Below, in pieces: positions 36,026 to 44,785 of a stretch of 64,000 nt of DNA (its first letter is position 1; each line of letters opens with the position of its first letter). The notes beneath the pieces were generated by a model. The model was not told where the DNA came from. It made no database searches and saw nothing but the letters and a program-made list of their open reading frames with translations. The translations under genes were made by a program, and so were the position numbers. Source of the DNA: Clostridium sp. Marseille-P299 (GTDB lineage: Bacteria; Bacillota; Clostridia; Lachnospirales; Lachnospiraceae); NCBI RefSeq assembly GCF_900078195.1, contig NZ_FJVE01000007.1:1302001-1366000 (forward strand), in the 5' to 3' direction.

Positions 36026-36629
36026 AAGAATAGTAAGTTATATAATAATTCCTTTGTTGTATAGCATCCTGTCCTTATTATGTATTTTTGTATTAGGAGC
36101 ACCATTAATAAAAACGTACAAAGAAACAGCTTTTGCTATGATAAAACAAAATACACCAAATGACATAACTACCTACGTTATGAATCAACCGAATCAGGGG
36201 GATGGAACTGTAAAAGAGGAGATTAATCCTGATTTAGGAACTAGTTACGCTATGTTACTTTGTGAGAGAATTGGGTTAAAAGCAGAAGTATACTACGGGG
36301 ATTCTGGAGCGGAATTTAAAAATGGTATCGGACAGTATGCAAATGGAGTATTTCCATGGAATCAAGGTGCTATATTACTTGGGGGGCATGATACCACGTA
36401 TTTTGCATCACTAGAAGATATCAAAGAAGAAGATATTGTTTTAATAAGAACGAATCAAAAAGAATATCAATTTCAAGTTGAGGGCATTGAAATTGTAGAT
36501 GCAGATTCTATAACCGACGAAATATTAACAAGTGAAGATAGGCTTATTCTATATACTTGTTATCCTTTTGGTGAGATATCAAAGGATAGAACAGAGCGAT
36601 ATCTTGTTTACTGTAAGCGCTTATTTTAG
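36009..36629 (+). CDS. Sortase (class D-like)
   Basis: About 206 residues. An N-terminal membrane anchor (YIIIPLLYSILSLLCIFVL) leads into a sortase fold with catalytic His in LLGGHDTTYF, Cys in LILYTCYPF and Arg in RTERYLVYC. Sortases cut a C-terminal sorting signal and attach the protein to peptidoglycan or to another subunit. The ATG at 36009, with GAGG 6 bases upstream, overlaps the end of the putative substrate gene, so the two are translationally coupled. Assignment to class D is by general look and context only. Confidence 0.85.
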   Translation: MKRKNKRIVSYIIIPLLYSILSLLCIFVLGAPLIKTYKETAFAMIKQNTPNDITTYVMNQPNQGDGTVKEEINPDLGTSYAMLLCERIGLKAEVYYGDSGAEFKNGIGQYANGVFPWNQGAILLGGHDTTYFASLEDIKEEDIVLIRTNQKEYQFQVEGIEIVDADSITDEILTSEDRLILYTCYPFGEISKDRTERYLVYCKRLF

Positions 36630-36680
36630 TTAATAAAGGGTGAAATAAGAGTTATTCTCTAAAAGAAGGGTATATAGAAT

Positions 36681-37541
36681 ATGAAAACATATAAAGAAAT
36701 ACGTTCTAAATTAAGTATTTTTGTGTCATTTTTCTTGTCATTTTTAATCACATTAATCTTTCTTTCTGTAGCATTGCTACTAGGAGGATTAAACAATAAT
36801 GTAATTAACAATGATCTGAAAAAAATGAATTATTATCATAGTGGATATGAAGATTTTATACAACAGGCAAAAGCAATCGCTAGTAGCTTTGGCCTATCAG
36901 AGAATGTCATTTCCGAGAATATTACGTTAGCAAACTATCATATCAAATCCAATAATTACTTAACTTATGCATCCAAGAATGCGGATACAAAGGCAATTGA
37001 TATTGCCATTGATATGGAACTAGATAACGTTGTAAGACTGTGGAATGAAGAAATTAAAGAAAAACATGGAAATGTAACCTTAGAAGAAAGCCAAAATATT
37101 GATTTATGTGCAACAGAAATAGCAACACTATATAAAGATAGTATTGATTTTCCATTTATAAAAGATATTGCGGTATATAAAGAAAAATACATAAGCTTTC
37201 TTAAAATTGCATTGCCAATCGAATTACTATGTGTCGCTGTCATTGCGTTCACACTATTTGTAACGACCAAATATAAACATAGAGCATTGCGCTATATATT
37301 ATATGCGGTAATTGGTTCAGATATTGTAACATTGGTATTCGGTGTTTATTTACTTAAGTTAAAAGATCAATTGATTCATTCAGACAATGTTAGGTATCAA
37401 GCGTTTCTAGAATTATATTATAGAGATAGCGTAGTACCATTTTTTTTAATTTTTAGTGCTGGAATACTCTTAGCAGTGTTCATATCTCTAATGATTCGAC
37501 AAATGAGAAACCAATTGATTGCGAAAAACAATAATAATTAA
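36681..37541 (+). CDS. Membrane protein of unknown function next to sortase
   Basis: 286 residues. One N-terminal helix (about 12-36), an extracellular helical part of about 130 residues with few Cys, and three C-terminal helices (about 172-190, 203-223 and 248-272). I do not recognise the family. It lies 50 bases after the sortase gene and 18 bases before the CpsB-type gene, so it may link the sortase group to the polysaccharide operon. A role in surface assembly is inferred from position only. Confidence 0.65.
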   Translation: MKTYKEIRSKLSIFVSFFLSFLITLIFLSVALLLGGLNNNVINNDLKKMNYYHSGYEDFIQQAKAIASSFGLSENVISENITLANYHIKSNNYLTYASKNADTKAIDIAIDMELDNVVRLWNEEIKEKHGNVTLEESQNIDLCATEIATLYKDSIDFPFIKDIAVYKEKYISFLKIALPIELLCVAVIAFTLFVTTKYKHRALRYILYAVIGSDIVTLVFGVYLLKLKDQLIHSDNVRYQAFLELYYRDSVVPFFLIFSAGILLAVFISLMIRQMRNQLIAKNNNN

Positions 37542-37559
37542 TGAGTACAAGGGGTAAAT

Positions 37560-38294
37560 ATGAACGAATTAAAATCAGGGTATATCGATATACATACGCA
37601 TATTCTTCCCGGAGTTGACGATGGAGCAAAAGATATTGATATGACGTCTAAAATGCTACAAATTGCGTATGAACAGGGAGTAAGAAGTATCATTGCAACA
37701 CCTCATTTTCAATTAGGAAAAAAGGTGACAAAAGAAGACCTTACCGTTGCATATAAAAAAGTGCAGCAAGAAATTGAAGCTTTAGGTCTTGATATAAACC
37801 TTTACCTAGGAAATGAGATTATGTATCAAGAGGGCTGCCTGGAAGCAGTAAAAGATGGGAGTGCTCTTACATTAGCAGGAAGTCGTTATGTCTTAATAGA
37901 GTTTGGCTATGAGGTCAGCTATAAAACAATATACCGAGGAATGCAACAATTTATTCAAGCGGGATATTTACCAATAATTGCACATGTAGAACGTTATAGT
38001 GCACTTCGTAAAAAAGAAAATTATATTAACGATTTAATTGAGTTAGGTTGCTACATACAAATGAATGGGAAAAGCCTAATGGGTGGACCATTCAATAAGT
38101 TCTCTTCTTGGTGTAAACATCTTGTAAAAAATGGATATGTGCACTTTATAGCAAGTGATTGTCATAATGAAACGGAAAGACCGCCAATGCTAGGAGATTG
38201 CATAAATCGATTTGAAAAAAGAAAGGATGACTACGAACTTTGCCGGTTAACGATAAATCATCCAAGCTATATTATAAACAACCAAGTATTATAA
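37560..38294 (+). CDS. CpsB/YwqE-type tyrosine-protein phosphatase
   Basis: A 244-residue PHP-type metallophosphatase of the CpsB/CapC/YwqE group. Metal-binding motifs are IDIHTHILPGVDDGA, IATPHF, IIAHVERY and FIASDCHN. In capsule and EPS loci these enzymes dephosphorylate the BY-kinase and so steer polymer length. The kinase and its adaptor are the next two genes. AGGGGT precedes the ATG. This gene opens the EPS regulatory block. Confidence 0.93.
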   Translation: MNELKSGYIDIHTHILPGVDDGAKDIDMTSKMLQIAYEQGVRSIIATPHFQLGKKVTKEDLTVAYKKVQQEIEALGLDINLYLGNEIMYQEGCLEAVKDGSALTLAGSRYVLIEFGYEVSYKTIYRGMQQFIQAGYLPIIAHVERYSALRKKENYINDLIELGCYIQMNGKSLMGGPFNKFSSWCKHLVKNGYVHFIASDCHNETERPPMLGDCINRFEKRKDDYELCRLTINHPSYIINNQVL

Positions 38295-38318
38295 TAAAAT
38301 AGGCAATTAGGAGGACAA

Positions 38319-39080
38319 ATGGAAACAAATCAACAACAAGACGAAATTGAAATTGACTTACTAGAACTATTTTATGTTCTAATGAATAAGATTGGTGTAA
38401 TTATTGTTACAACATTATTAGTAGCAGTACTTACAGGAGTCGTTAATCTTTATTTTCTGAAACCAACATATACGTCTACAAGCAGCTTGTACATAGTTAA
38501 TAAAGAAACATCACTAACCTCGTTATCATTAAGTGATTTGCAATTAGGTTCTCAGTTAACAAAAGATTATATGGTTTTAATTAAAAGTAGACCAGTAATG
38601 GAACAGGTAATCGATAACTTAAATTTACCTATGGAATACCAGGATCTACTTGGTATCATGACAATAAACAATCCAAGTGATACACGTATCCTTGAAATAT
38701 CCATAGAGTATGAAGATGCTTACATGGCAAAACAAATTGTAGATGAAATTGCCAGTGTTTCATCAAAGCGTATCTCTGAGATTATGGATATCAAAGAACC
38801 AAGAGTCGTTGAAGAAGGTGTCGTAGCTACGCAAAAAACGGGACCTCATGTAAAACGTAATATAGCAATTGGAGGATTAGTAGCAGCATTTATATGTTGT
38901 GCAATCATCACTGTTAGACACTTACTTGATGATACAATTAAATCTCCAGAGGATATTGAAAAGTACATTGGACTTAATACAATTGGTATCATTCCATTAG
39001 AAATGACTAAAAAAGAATTAGAACAAGAAAAGAAAAGAAGACAACGTAAGAGTAAGAAAATGACTAAGGAGGAGAGATAA
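38319..39080 (+). CDS. Wzz/CapA-type polysaccharide chain-length adaptor
   Basis: 253 residues with a Wzz domain: an N-terminal helix (IGVIIVTTLLVAVLTGVVNLYFL), an extracellular part with SLSDLQLGSQLTKDYMVLIKSRPVMEQVI, and a second helix (IAIGGLVAAFICCAIITV). The cytoplasmic tail is basic. Proteins like CapA or YwqC bind and activate the BY-kinase encoded next. GGAGG precedes the ATG, and only two bases separate its stop from the kinase gene. Confidence 0.93.
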   Translation: METNQQQDEIEIDLLELFYVLMNKIGVIIVTTLLVAVLTGVVNLYFLKPTYTSTSSLYIVNKETSLTSLSLSDLQLGSQLTKDYMVLIKSRPVMEQVIDNLNLPMEYQDLLGIMTINNPSDTRILEISIEYEDAYMAKQIVDEIASVSSKRISEIMDIKEPRVVEEGVVATQKTGPHVKRNIAIGGLVAAFICCAIITVRHLLDDTIKSPEDIEKYIGLNTIGIIPLEMTKKELEQEKKRRQRKSKKMTKEER

Positions 39081-39082
39081 TT

Positions 39083-39793
39083 ATGCAAAAAATTGAGTTA
39101 ACTAAGTTTGAAGAATTGGATTATCGCTCCAATGAGTCATATAAATCATTACGTACGAATATACAATTTTGTGGCAATGATATTAAGGTAATACTTTCTA
39201 CAAGTTGTACGCAAAATGAAGGAAAGAGCCGAGTAACTTTTAACTTGGCAGATAGTTTTGCACAAATGGGCAAAAAGGTATTGTTAATTGATGCAGACCT
39301 TAGAAAATCTGTATTAATTGGACGTTACCGAGTAAATCAAGAAGTCTTTGGATTATCTGAATATCTATCAGGTCAAAAAAGTTTAGATGAAGTATTATGT
39401 GAAACAAATCACGAAAATCTAAACGTTATCTTCTCTGGACATGTACCACCAAATCCAGCAGAGTTATTAGGAAATCAATATTTTACAGACCTTGTAAAAT
39501 GGGCTAAAGAAGAGTATGACTATGTATTTATTGATACCCCACCGTTAGGTGTCATTATTGACAGTGCAGTCGTTGCAAGGGTTGCGGATGGAGCCATTAT
39601 TGTAATTGAAAATAATGCAATCAGTCGTAAGTTTGTTTTAGATGTAAAAAAACAATTGGAGAAGAGTAATTGTAGAATACTTGGCGCTGTACTTAATAAA
39701 GTCTCAACCGATACGAGAGGAAAATACGGTAAATACTATGGTAATTATTATGGAAAATATTATGGACATTATGGTGAGTATGGACTGGATTAA
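39083..39793 (+). CDS. BY-kinase, CpsD/CapB-type tyrosine kinase
   Basis: 236 residues. The nucleotide site is TSCTQNEGKSRVTF, where the usual Pro-Gly before EGKS is replaced by Gln-Asn. Walker A' VLLIDADLRKS and Walker B YVFIDTPPLG are intact. The C-terminus has a tyrosine cluster (nine Tyr in about 21 residues, as YYGNYYGKYYG), the autophosphorylation tail. It regulates EPS assembly together with the Wzz-type adaptor, and CpsB-type phosphatase reverses it. The altered residues beside Walker A may affect activity but are outside the catalytic Lys-Ser. Confidence 0.93.
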   Translation: MQKIELTKFEELDYRSNESYKSLRTNIQFCGNDIKVILSTSCTQNEGKSRVTFNLADSFAQMGKKVLLIDADLRKSVLIGRYRVNQEVFGLSEYLSGQKSLDEVLCETNHENLNVIFSGHVPPNPAELLGNQYFTDLVKWAKEEYDYVFIDTPPLGVIIDSAVVARVADGAIIVIENNAISRKFVLDVKKQLEKSNCRILGAVLNKVSTDTRGKYGKYYGNYYGKYYGHYGEYGLD

Positions 39794-39839
39794 TTAGCAA
39801 CATTGGCAAGATACCTCCATAATGAGAGGGAGTGCGGGA

Positions 39840-40598
39840 ATGGATGTAACACAAGCGTTTAAAGACGATACTTATCGTTTAAATTCATCAGAATACATAT
39901 GTGAAGCAAATGAAATCGTACAAAGAGATGCAAAGGTAATACAGTTCCCGATAAAATCATCTATTATAACAGAAAATATGATTGCGAGTAAGAAGAGGTT
40001 TCTTGTGGTAAAACGAGGCTTTGATGTCGTATTATCAACTTTAGCACTTGTTGTGTTATCACCAGTTATGTTGATAATAGCAATCGCAATCTTTATAGAT
40101 GATCCAAAGGGCAGCCCTATCTTCTCACAAACACGCGTGGGTAAAGATGGTAGAGAATTTAGATTCTATAAGTTTCGTTCGATGTGTGTGGATGCAGAGG
40201 CTATACTAGAACAGCTAAAAGCGCAAAATGAGATGGATGGGCCTGCCTTTAAGATGAAGAATGATCCGAGAATTACAAAAATCGGGAAGTTTTTAAGAAA
40301 AACATCCCTTGATGAATTACCACAGTTGGTGAATATCATCAAGGGAGATATGAGTATAGTTGGTCCAAGACCACCACTACCTAGAGAAGTGGTGGAATAT
40401 ACGGAATATCAAAGACAAAGACTTATGGTCAAAGGGGGACTTACATGCTTCTGGCAGTGTGGTGGTAGAAGTAATGTAGGGTTTGATGAATGGGTCGATA
40501 TGGATATTAAGTATATAAATCAGATGAGTTTTAAGACAGATGTTAAGATTATACTTAAAACGGTGAAAGCTGTTCTTAGGATGGATGGAGCAGAGTAA
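39840..40598 (+). CDS. Priming sugar-phosphate transferase (polyprenyl-P, WbaP/EpsL type)
   Basis: About 252 residues from the ATG at 39840, behind GAGGGAG. An upstream in-frame ATG at 39822 lacks a site. One membrane hairpin (GFDVVLSTLALVVLSPVMLIIAIAIF) is followed by the Bac_transf domain: FSQTRVGKDGREFRFYKFRSM, LRKTSLDELPQLVNIIKGDMSIVGPRPPLPRE. It loads the first sugar phosphate onto undecaprenyl phosphate and so starts each repeat unit. It is followed by a long structured spacer before the other glycosyltransferases. Confidence 0.93.
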   Translation: MDVTQAFKDDTYRLNSSEYICEANEIVQRDAKVIQFPIKSSIITENMIASKKRFLVVKRGFDVVLSTLALVVLSPVMLIIAIAIFIDDPKGSPIFSQTRVGKDGREFRFYKFRSMCVDAEAILEQLKAQNEMDGPAFKMKNDPRITKIGKFLRKTSLDELPQLVNIIKGDMSIVGPRPPLPREVVEYTEYQRQRLMVKGGLTCFWQCGGRSNVGFDEWVDMDIKYINQMSFKTDVKIILKTVKAVLRMDGAE

Positions 40599-40614
40599 AT
40601 CTGTAAGTTAAGGA

Positions 40615-40640
40615 ATTCAGTCATATATGCAAAACTGAAT
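40615..40640 (+). other. Small inverted repeat after priming transferase gene
   Basis: ATTCAGT (40615-40621) and ACTGAAT (40634-40640) form a perfect 7-base stem. No T-run follows, so it is a poor terminator. Confidence 0.4.
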
Positions 40641-40724
40641 AATTAATAAGGAATTTAAATTACAGGGGAGTAATTTTAATATAAAACTTTAGTAGCTGGA
40701 ACTGGGGCTAGAAGTATAATAGGA

Positions 40725-40964
40725 TCAACCATGAAAGACCAATGATTTGTCAGTTTTCATTGCTTGAGTTAAGCCTCTTCGCTAGTTTTCATGAAAAGAT
40801 GTGGTTGACATGAAAAGGAATAGGCTGAAAGTATTCTAATTGCTCAATTTAAACCATAAAAAGAGCATGGAAACTGAATTAGGAGTATCGACTTAGCCTG
40901 TGTTGGATTACGAAAATTGTAATCTACACGGGCTTATGTCACACCTAGGGCGGAATACTAGTGT
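40725..40964 (+). ncRNA. Candidate structured leader RNA within EPS operon
   Basis: The 428-base gap between the priming transferase and the glycosyltransferase genes has no reading frame but many consistent stems. They are TCAACC/GGTTGA (40725-40730 with 40803-40808) around CAATGA/TCATTG (40740-40745 with 40757-40762); CTAATT+GCTC with GAGC+AATTAG (40836-40845 with 40863-40882); AGCCTGTGT+GATTAC with GTAATC+ACACGGGCT (40895-40934); and ACACcTAG/CTAGTGT (40941-40964). The third is strongly stable and lacks a T-run. Position inside an EPS operon recalls the EAR antitermination RNA of Bacillus eps operons. I see no sequence match to that family, so this is analogy. Confidence 0.5.
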
Positions 40965-41026
40965 TTTGGAAAGAAGAGTAAATGGTGACTTCTGTCAAAT
41001 AGATTAACAGGGGGAGGCAGAAAATT

Positions 41027-42187
41027 GTGGATGAAAGTTCTATAAATGAAAAGAGAAAACAAAAAACAACAAATACCGATTGTCTCCGGGTTGCAGTTTT
41101 AGGAATGAAATTCTGCCCTGCTATAGGGCAGGGTGGTATTGAAGTAGTTGTAGAAGAACTAAGTACCCGTATGGTTCAACTTGGGTGCAGCGTGACATGT
41201 TTTAACCGAGGTGGACGGCAGGGTGCAGCTAAAAACTTAAAGGAGTATAACGGCATAACACTTAAAACAGTTCCGACTATAAATCGCCGTGGATTTGCAG
41301 CGATGAGTTCATCAGTGCTTGCAACGATTAAAGCTGCGTTTGGAAATTATGATGTAGTTCACTTCCATGCAGAAGGATCTTGTGCAATGTTGTGGCTTCC
41401 GAAATTATTTGGAAAAAAATGCATTTGTACAATCCATGGATTGGATCATCAACGTGCGAAGTGGGGACGACTTGCAAGTACATATATAATGATGAGCGAA
41501 AAATGTGCCGTGAAGTATGCGGATGAAATTATTGTGCTCAGTCAAGGTGTTCAGGATTATTTTATAAATACTTATGGACGTGAGACGAAGTTTGTTCCAA
41601 ATGGAGTAAACCGTCCGACTATTAGAGAAGCAAATATAATACGACAGAACTTTGGTCTTGAAAAGGATGGTTATTTTCTTTTTTTAGGAAGATTGGTACC
41701 AGAAAAGGGATTGAAATATCTCATTGAAGCCTTTAAACAAGTAAATACGAATAAAAAGTTGGTAATAGCTGGGGGGTCTTCTGACACAGATATTTTTGTT
41801 AATGAATTGAAAGCGATGGCTAAAGATGACCATAGGATACTTTTTACCGGATTTGTTCGAGGAAAACTCCTTGAAGAACTTTACAGTAACGCCTATGTAT
41901 ATATTCTTCCATCTGATTTAGAAGGAATGCCGTTAAGCCTTTTGGAAGCGATGAGTTATGGAAATTGCTGTCTGGTGTCTGATATTGCAGAGTGTACAGA
42001 AGTAGTTGAGGACAAGGCTGTAGTCTTCAAAAAAAGCGATGTGTCTGATTTAAAAGATAAACTGCAGGAACTGTGCAATAACGAGCAAACTGTACAGAAG
42101 TATAAAGAAAAGGCGGCAGATTCCATTTGCGAAAAGTATAATTGGGATGATGTCGTGAAACAGACACTGAAGTTATACAGGAAATGA
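41027..42187 (+). CDS. Glycosyltransferase family 4
   Basis: 386 residues of GT-B fold. The N-terminal half has CPAIGQGGIEVVVEELSTRMVQLGC. The C-terminal GT1-type domain has FLGRLVPEKGLKYLIEAF, FTGFVRG and the acidic nucleotide-sugar motif PSDLEGMPLSLLEAMSYG. It should add a sugar to the lipid-linked EPS unit in the cytoplasm. The start is GTG at 41027 with GGGAGG 9 bases upstream. The acceptor and donor cannot be told. Confidence 0.9.
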   Translation: MDESSINEKRKQKTTNTDCLRVAVLGMKFCPAIGQGGIEVVVEELSTRMVQLGCSVTCFNRGGRQGAAKNLKEYNGITLKTVPTINRRGFAAMSSSVLATIKAAFGNYDVVHFHAEGSCAMLWLPKLFGKKCICTIHGLDHQRAKWGRLASTYIMMSEKCAVKYADEIIVLSQGVQDYFINTYGRETKFVPNGVNRPTIREANIIRQNFGLEKDGYFLFLGRLVPEKGLKYLIEAFKQVNTNKKLVIAGGSSDTDIFVNELKAMAKDDHRILFTGFVRGKLLEELYSNAYVYILPSDLEGMPLSLLEAMSYGNCCLVSDIAECTEVVEDKAVVFKKSDVSDLKDKLQELCNNEQTVQKYKEKAADSICEKYNWDDVVKQTLKLYRK

Positions 42188-42285
42188 ATATTTTGATGGA
42201 AAACAGAATTATTCAGGATATTGGCTATTCACTCTAAGCATGTAAGAGTCAGCAAAAGGAAAATGTTTAAATCGGAGGTTGAAAA

Positions 42286-43542
42286 TTGATTATGGAAAGA
42301 AAGTTTAAAATTGCCGTTGCGGGTACTGGATATGTTGGGCTGAGTCTGGGGTGTCTGTTGGCTCAGCATCATCAAGTGTATGCGGTAGACATTATTCCTG
42401 AGAAAGTTGAGATGATTAATAACAAAAAATCACCAATTCAGGATGATTATATTGAAAAATATTTAAATGAGAAAGAATTGAATCTTATCGCAACACTGGA
42501 TGCTAAAGAAGCATATACTAATGCTGATTATGTCGTGATAGCGGTACCAACCAATCACGATATCCAGAAAAATTATTTTGATACATCGTCTGTGGAGTAT
42601 GTTATCAAATTGGTTATGCAGTACAATCCTAATGCTATCATGGTTATTAAGTCCACTATTCCTGTAGGCTACACAGCTTCTATTCGTGAAAAGACTGGAA
42701 GTAAAAACATTTTGTTCAGTCCCGAGTTTTTAAGAGAATCCAAAGCGTTGTATGATAACCTGTATCCTAGCCGTATTATTGTTGGTACTGATATGGAAGA
42801 TGAATATTTAGTTAAAGCAGCTCATATATTTGCTGATTTGCTCCAAGAAGGAGCTATTAAGGAAAATGTAGATACACTTTTTATGGGTTTTACAGAGGCG
42901 GAAGCAGTTAAGTTATTTGCAAATACCTATTTGGCTTTAAGAGTGTCTTACTTTAATGAACTTGATACTTATGCAGAAATGAAAGGTTTAAATACACAAC
43001 AAATTATTCAGGGAGTTTGCCTTGATCCACGAATTGGTATGCATTATAACAATCCTAGCTTTGGATATGGTGGATATTGCCTACCAAAAGACACTAAGCA
43101 GCTTTTGGCCAACTATCAGGATGTTCCAGAGAATCTTATCGAAGCTATTGTGGAAAGTAACAGAACAAGAAAAGATTTTATTGCTGAGCGTGTATTGAAG
43201 CTAGCTGGTTACTATAGCTACGAAGATGATAATCAGTATAGCAAGAGTATGGAAAAGCCTACAGTTGTTGGTGTATATCGCTTGACTATGAAGAGTGATA
43301 GTGATAACTTCCGCCATAGCTCTATTCAGGGTGTCATGAAGCGAATCAAGGCAAAAGGGGTAACGGTAGTCATTTATGAACCTACACTTGAAAATAGAAC
43401 AACCTTTTTTGAAAGTGAAGTTATAAACAGTCTTGAAATATTTAAAAAACGTTGTGATGCAATTATTGCTAATCGTTATGATAATTGTCTAGATGATGTT
43501 AGAGATAAGGTATATACTAGAGATATTTTCCGTAGAGATTAA
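42286..43542 (+). CDS. UDP-glucose 6-dehydrogenase-type nucleotide-sugar dehydrogenase
   Basis: 418 residues: Rossmann [62 protein letters not shown] and the catalytic Cys265 in [13 protein letters not shown]-glucose dehydrogenases oxidise UDP-glucose to UDP-glucuronate, and related enzymes act on UDP-HexNAc. The donor would feed acidic EPS. The TTG at 42286, 7 bases after GGAGG, fits better than the ATG at 42292. A second close paralogue lies at 55182-56423. Confidence 0.9.
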   Translation: MIMERKFKIAVAGTGYVGLSLGCLLAQHHQVYAVDIIPEKVEMINNKKSPIQDDYIEKYLNEKELNLIATLDAKEAYTNADYVVIAVPTNHDIQKNYFDTSSVEYVIKLVMQYNPNAIMVIKSTIPVGYTASIREKTGSKNILFSPEFLRESKALYDNLYPSRIIVGTDMEDEYLVKAAHIFADLLQEGAIKENVDTLFMGFTEAEAVKLFANTYLALRVSYFNELDTYAEMKGLNTQQIIQGVCLDPRIGMHYNNPSFGYGGYCLPKDTKQLLANYQDVPENLIEAIVESNRTRKDFIAERVLKLAGYYSYEDDNQYSKSMEKPTVVGVYRLTMKSDSDNFRHSSIQGVMKRIKAKGVTVVIYEPTLENRTTFFESEVINSLEIFKKRCDAIIANRYDNCLDDVRDKVYTRDIFRRD

Positions 43543-43560
43543 CAGTGGGGAGCAGAAAGT

Positions 43561-44766
43561 ATGAAAATTTTAATGGTAAACAAGTTTCTGTATCCAAATG
43601 GAGGTTCGGAAACGTACATATTCAAATTAGGGGAATATTTGATTTCGCAAGGTCATGAAGTACAATATTTTGGAATGGAGCATGAAGGCCGTTGCGTAGG
43701 AAATCATGTGAATGCATATACGTCAGATATGGACTTTCACACTAGAAGTAAGCTGGTAAAGATGACATATCCATTGAAGACAATATATTCTTTGGAAGCA
43801 CGGAAAAAAATTCGTAAGGTTCTTGATGATTTTCAACCTGATGTTGTTCATCTGAACAATTTTACTTATCAGCTTACGCCTTCCATAATTTTAGAAATCC
43901 AGAAATGGAAGGATCAGTCAGACCATGCTTGTAGAATTGTATTCACTGCACATGACTACAATTTGGTATGCCCGAATCATATGCTTAACAATCCAAACAG
44001 ACACCAGAATTGTGAAAAATGCTTGGGTGGACATTTTCTGAACTGCATAAAGGGTAAATGTATACACGGCTCCACGGCTAAAAGTGCGATTGGAACTATG
44101 GAAGCATATTTTTGGAAATTTAATGGTGTCTATAAATATATTGATACCATGATTTGCTGCTCTGAGTTTATGAAAAGCAAAATGGATAGTAATCCGTTGT
44201 TTAAAACTAAAACAGTAGCTATGCATAACTTTGTGGATCGTGTTGAACGAGAAAAGACAGAGAAGAAAGATTATGTTCTTTACTTTGGACGTTTTTCAGA
44301 GGAAAAAGGAATCGGCACATTAATAGATGTCTGTAAAGAGTTGCCAGAGATACAGTTTGTATTTGCTGGTACTGGCCCGCTAGAGGAGAGTATTAATGGT
44401 GTGAAAAACATTAAAAATGTTGGATTTCAGAAGGGTGAGGCATTGGAAAATTTGATTCGGGAAGCTAGGTTGTCTATTTATCCTTCTGAATGGTATGAAA
44501 ATTGTCCATTTTCAGTGATGGAAAGTCAGATGTACGGAACACCTGTGTTAGGAGCCAATATTGGAGGTATCCCAGAGCTTATTTCTGTTGGTAAAACTGG
44601 AGAATTGTTTATAAGTGGAGACAAGGTTGACTTAAAGAATAAAGTAGATAGTCTGTGGTCCGATAAAGAAAAGCTGAACGAATATAGTATGAATTGTTCT
44701 GGAATAAACCTTGATACGATTTCGGATTATTGCGTAAAACTAATAAAGATTTATCAAGGCAAATAA
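43561..44766 (+). CDS. Glycosyltransferase family 4
   Basis: 401 residues. GT4 N-terminal motif VNKFLYPNGGSETYIFKLGEYL, a Cys-rich middle part (VCPNHMLNN, CEKCLGGHFLNCIKGKC) and C-terminal YFGRFSEEKGIGTLIDV with YPSEWYENCPFSVMESQMYG. The Cys-rich insert is found in a group of GT4 enzymes of capsule loci and may hold a metal. GGGGAG precedes the ATG. It acts in EPS repeat synthesis. Confidence 0.9.
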   Translation: MKILMVNKFLYPNGGSETYIFKLGEYLISQGHEVQYFGMEHEGRCVGNHVNAYTSDMDFHTRSKLVKMTYPLKTIYSLEARKKIRKVLDDFQPDVVHLNNFTYQLTPSIILEIQKWKDQSDHACRIVFTAHDYNLVCPNHMLNNPNRHQNCEKCLGGHFLNCIKGKCIHGSTAKSAIGTMEAYFWKFNGVYKYIDTMICCSEFMKSKMDSNPLFKTKTVAMHNFVDRVEREKTEKKDYVLYFGRFSEEKGIGTLIDVCKELPEIQFVFAGTGPLEESINGVKNIKNVGFQKGEALENLIREARLSIYPSEWYENCPFSVMESQMYGTPVLGANIGGIPELISVGKTGELFISGDKVDLKNKVDSLWSDKEKLNEYSMNCSGINLDTISDYCVKLIKIYQGK

Positions 44767-44785
44767 AGGGAAGAGGTAAAGAAAA

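Noticed and set aside
40725..40964. JUMPstart/ops element for RfaH in the EPS spacer
   Set aside because: Only a loose GGGCGGAATAC resemblance; no ops consensus and no RfaH or LoaP gene in the window.
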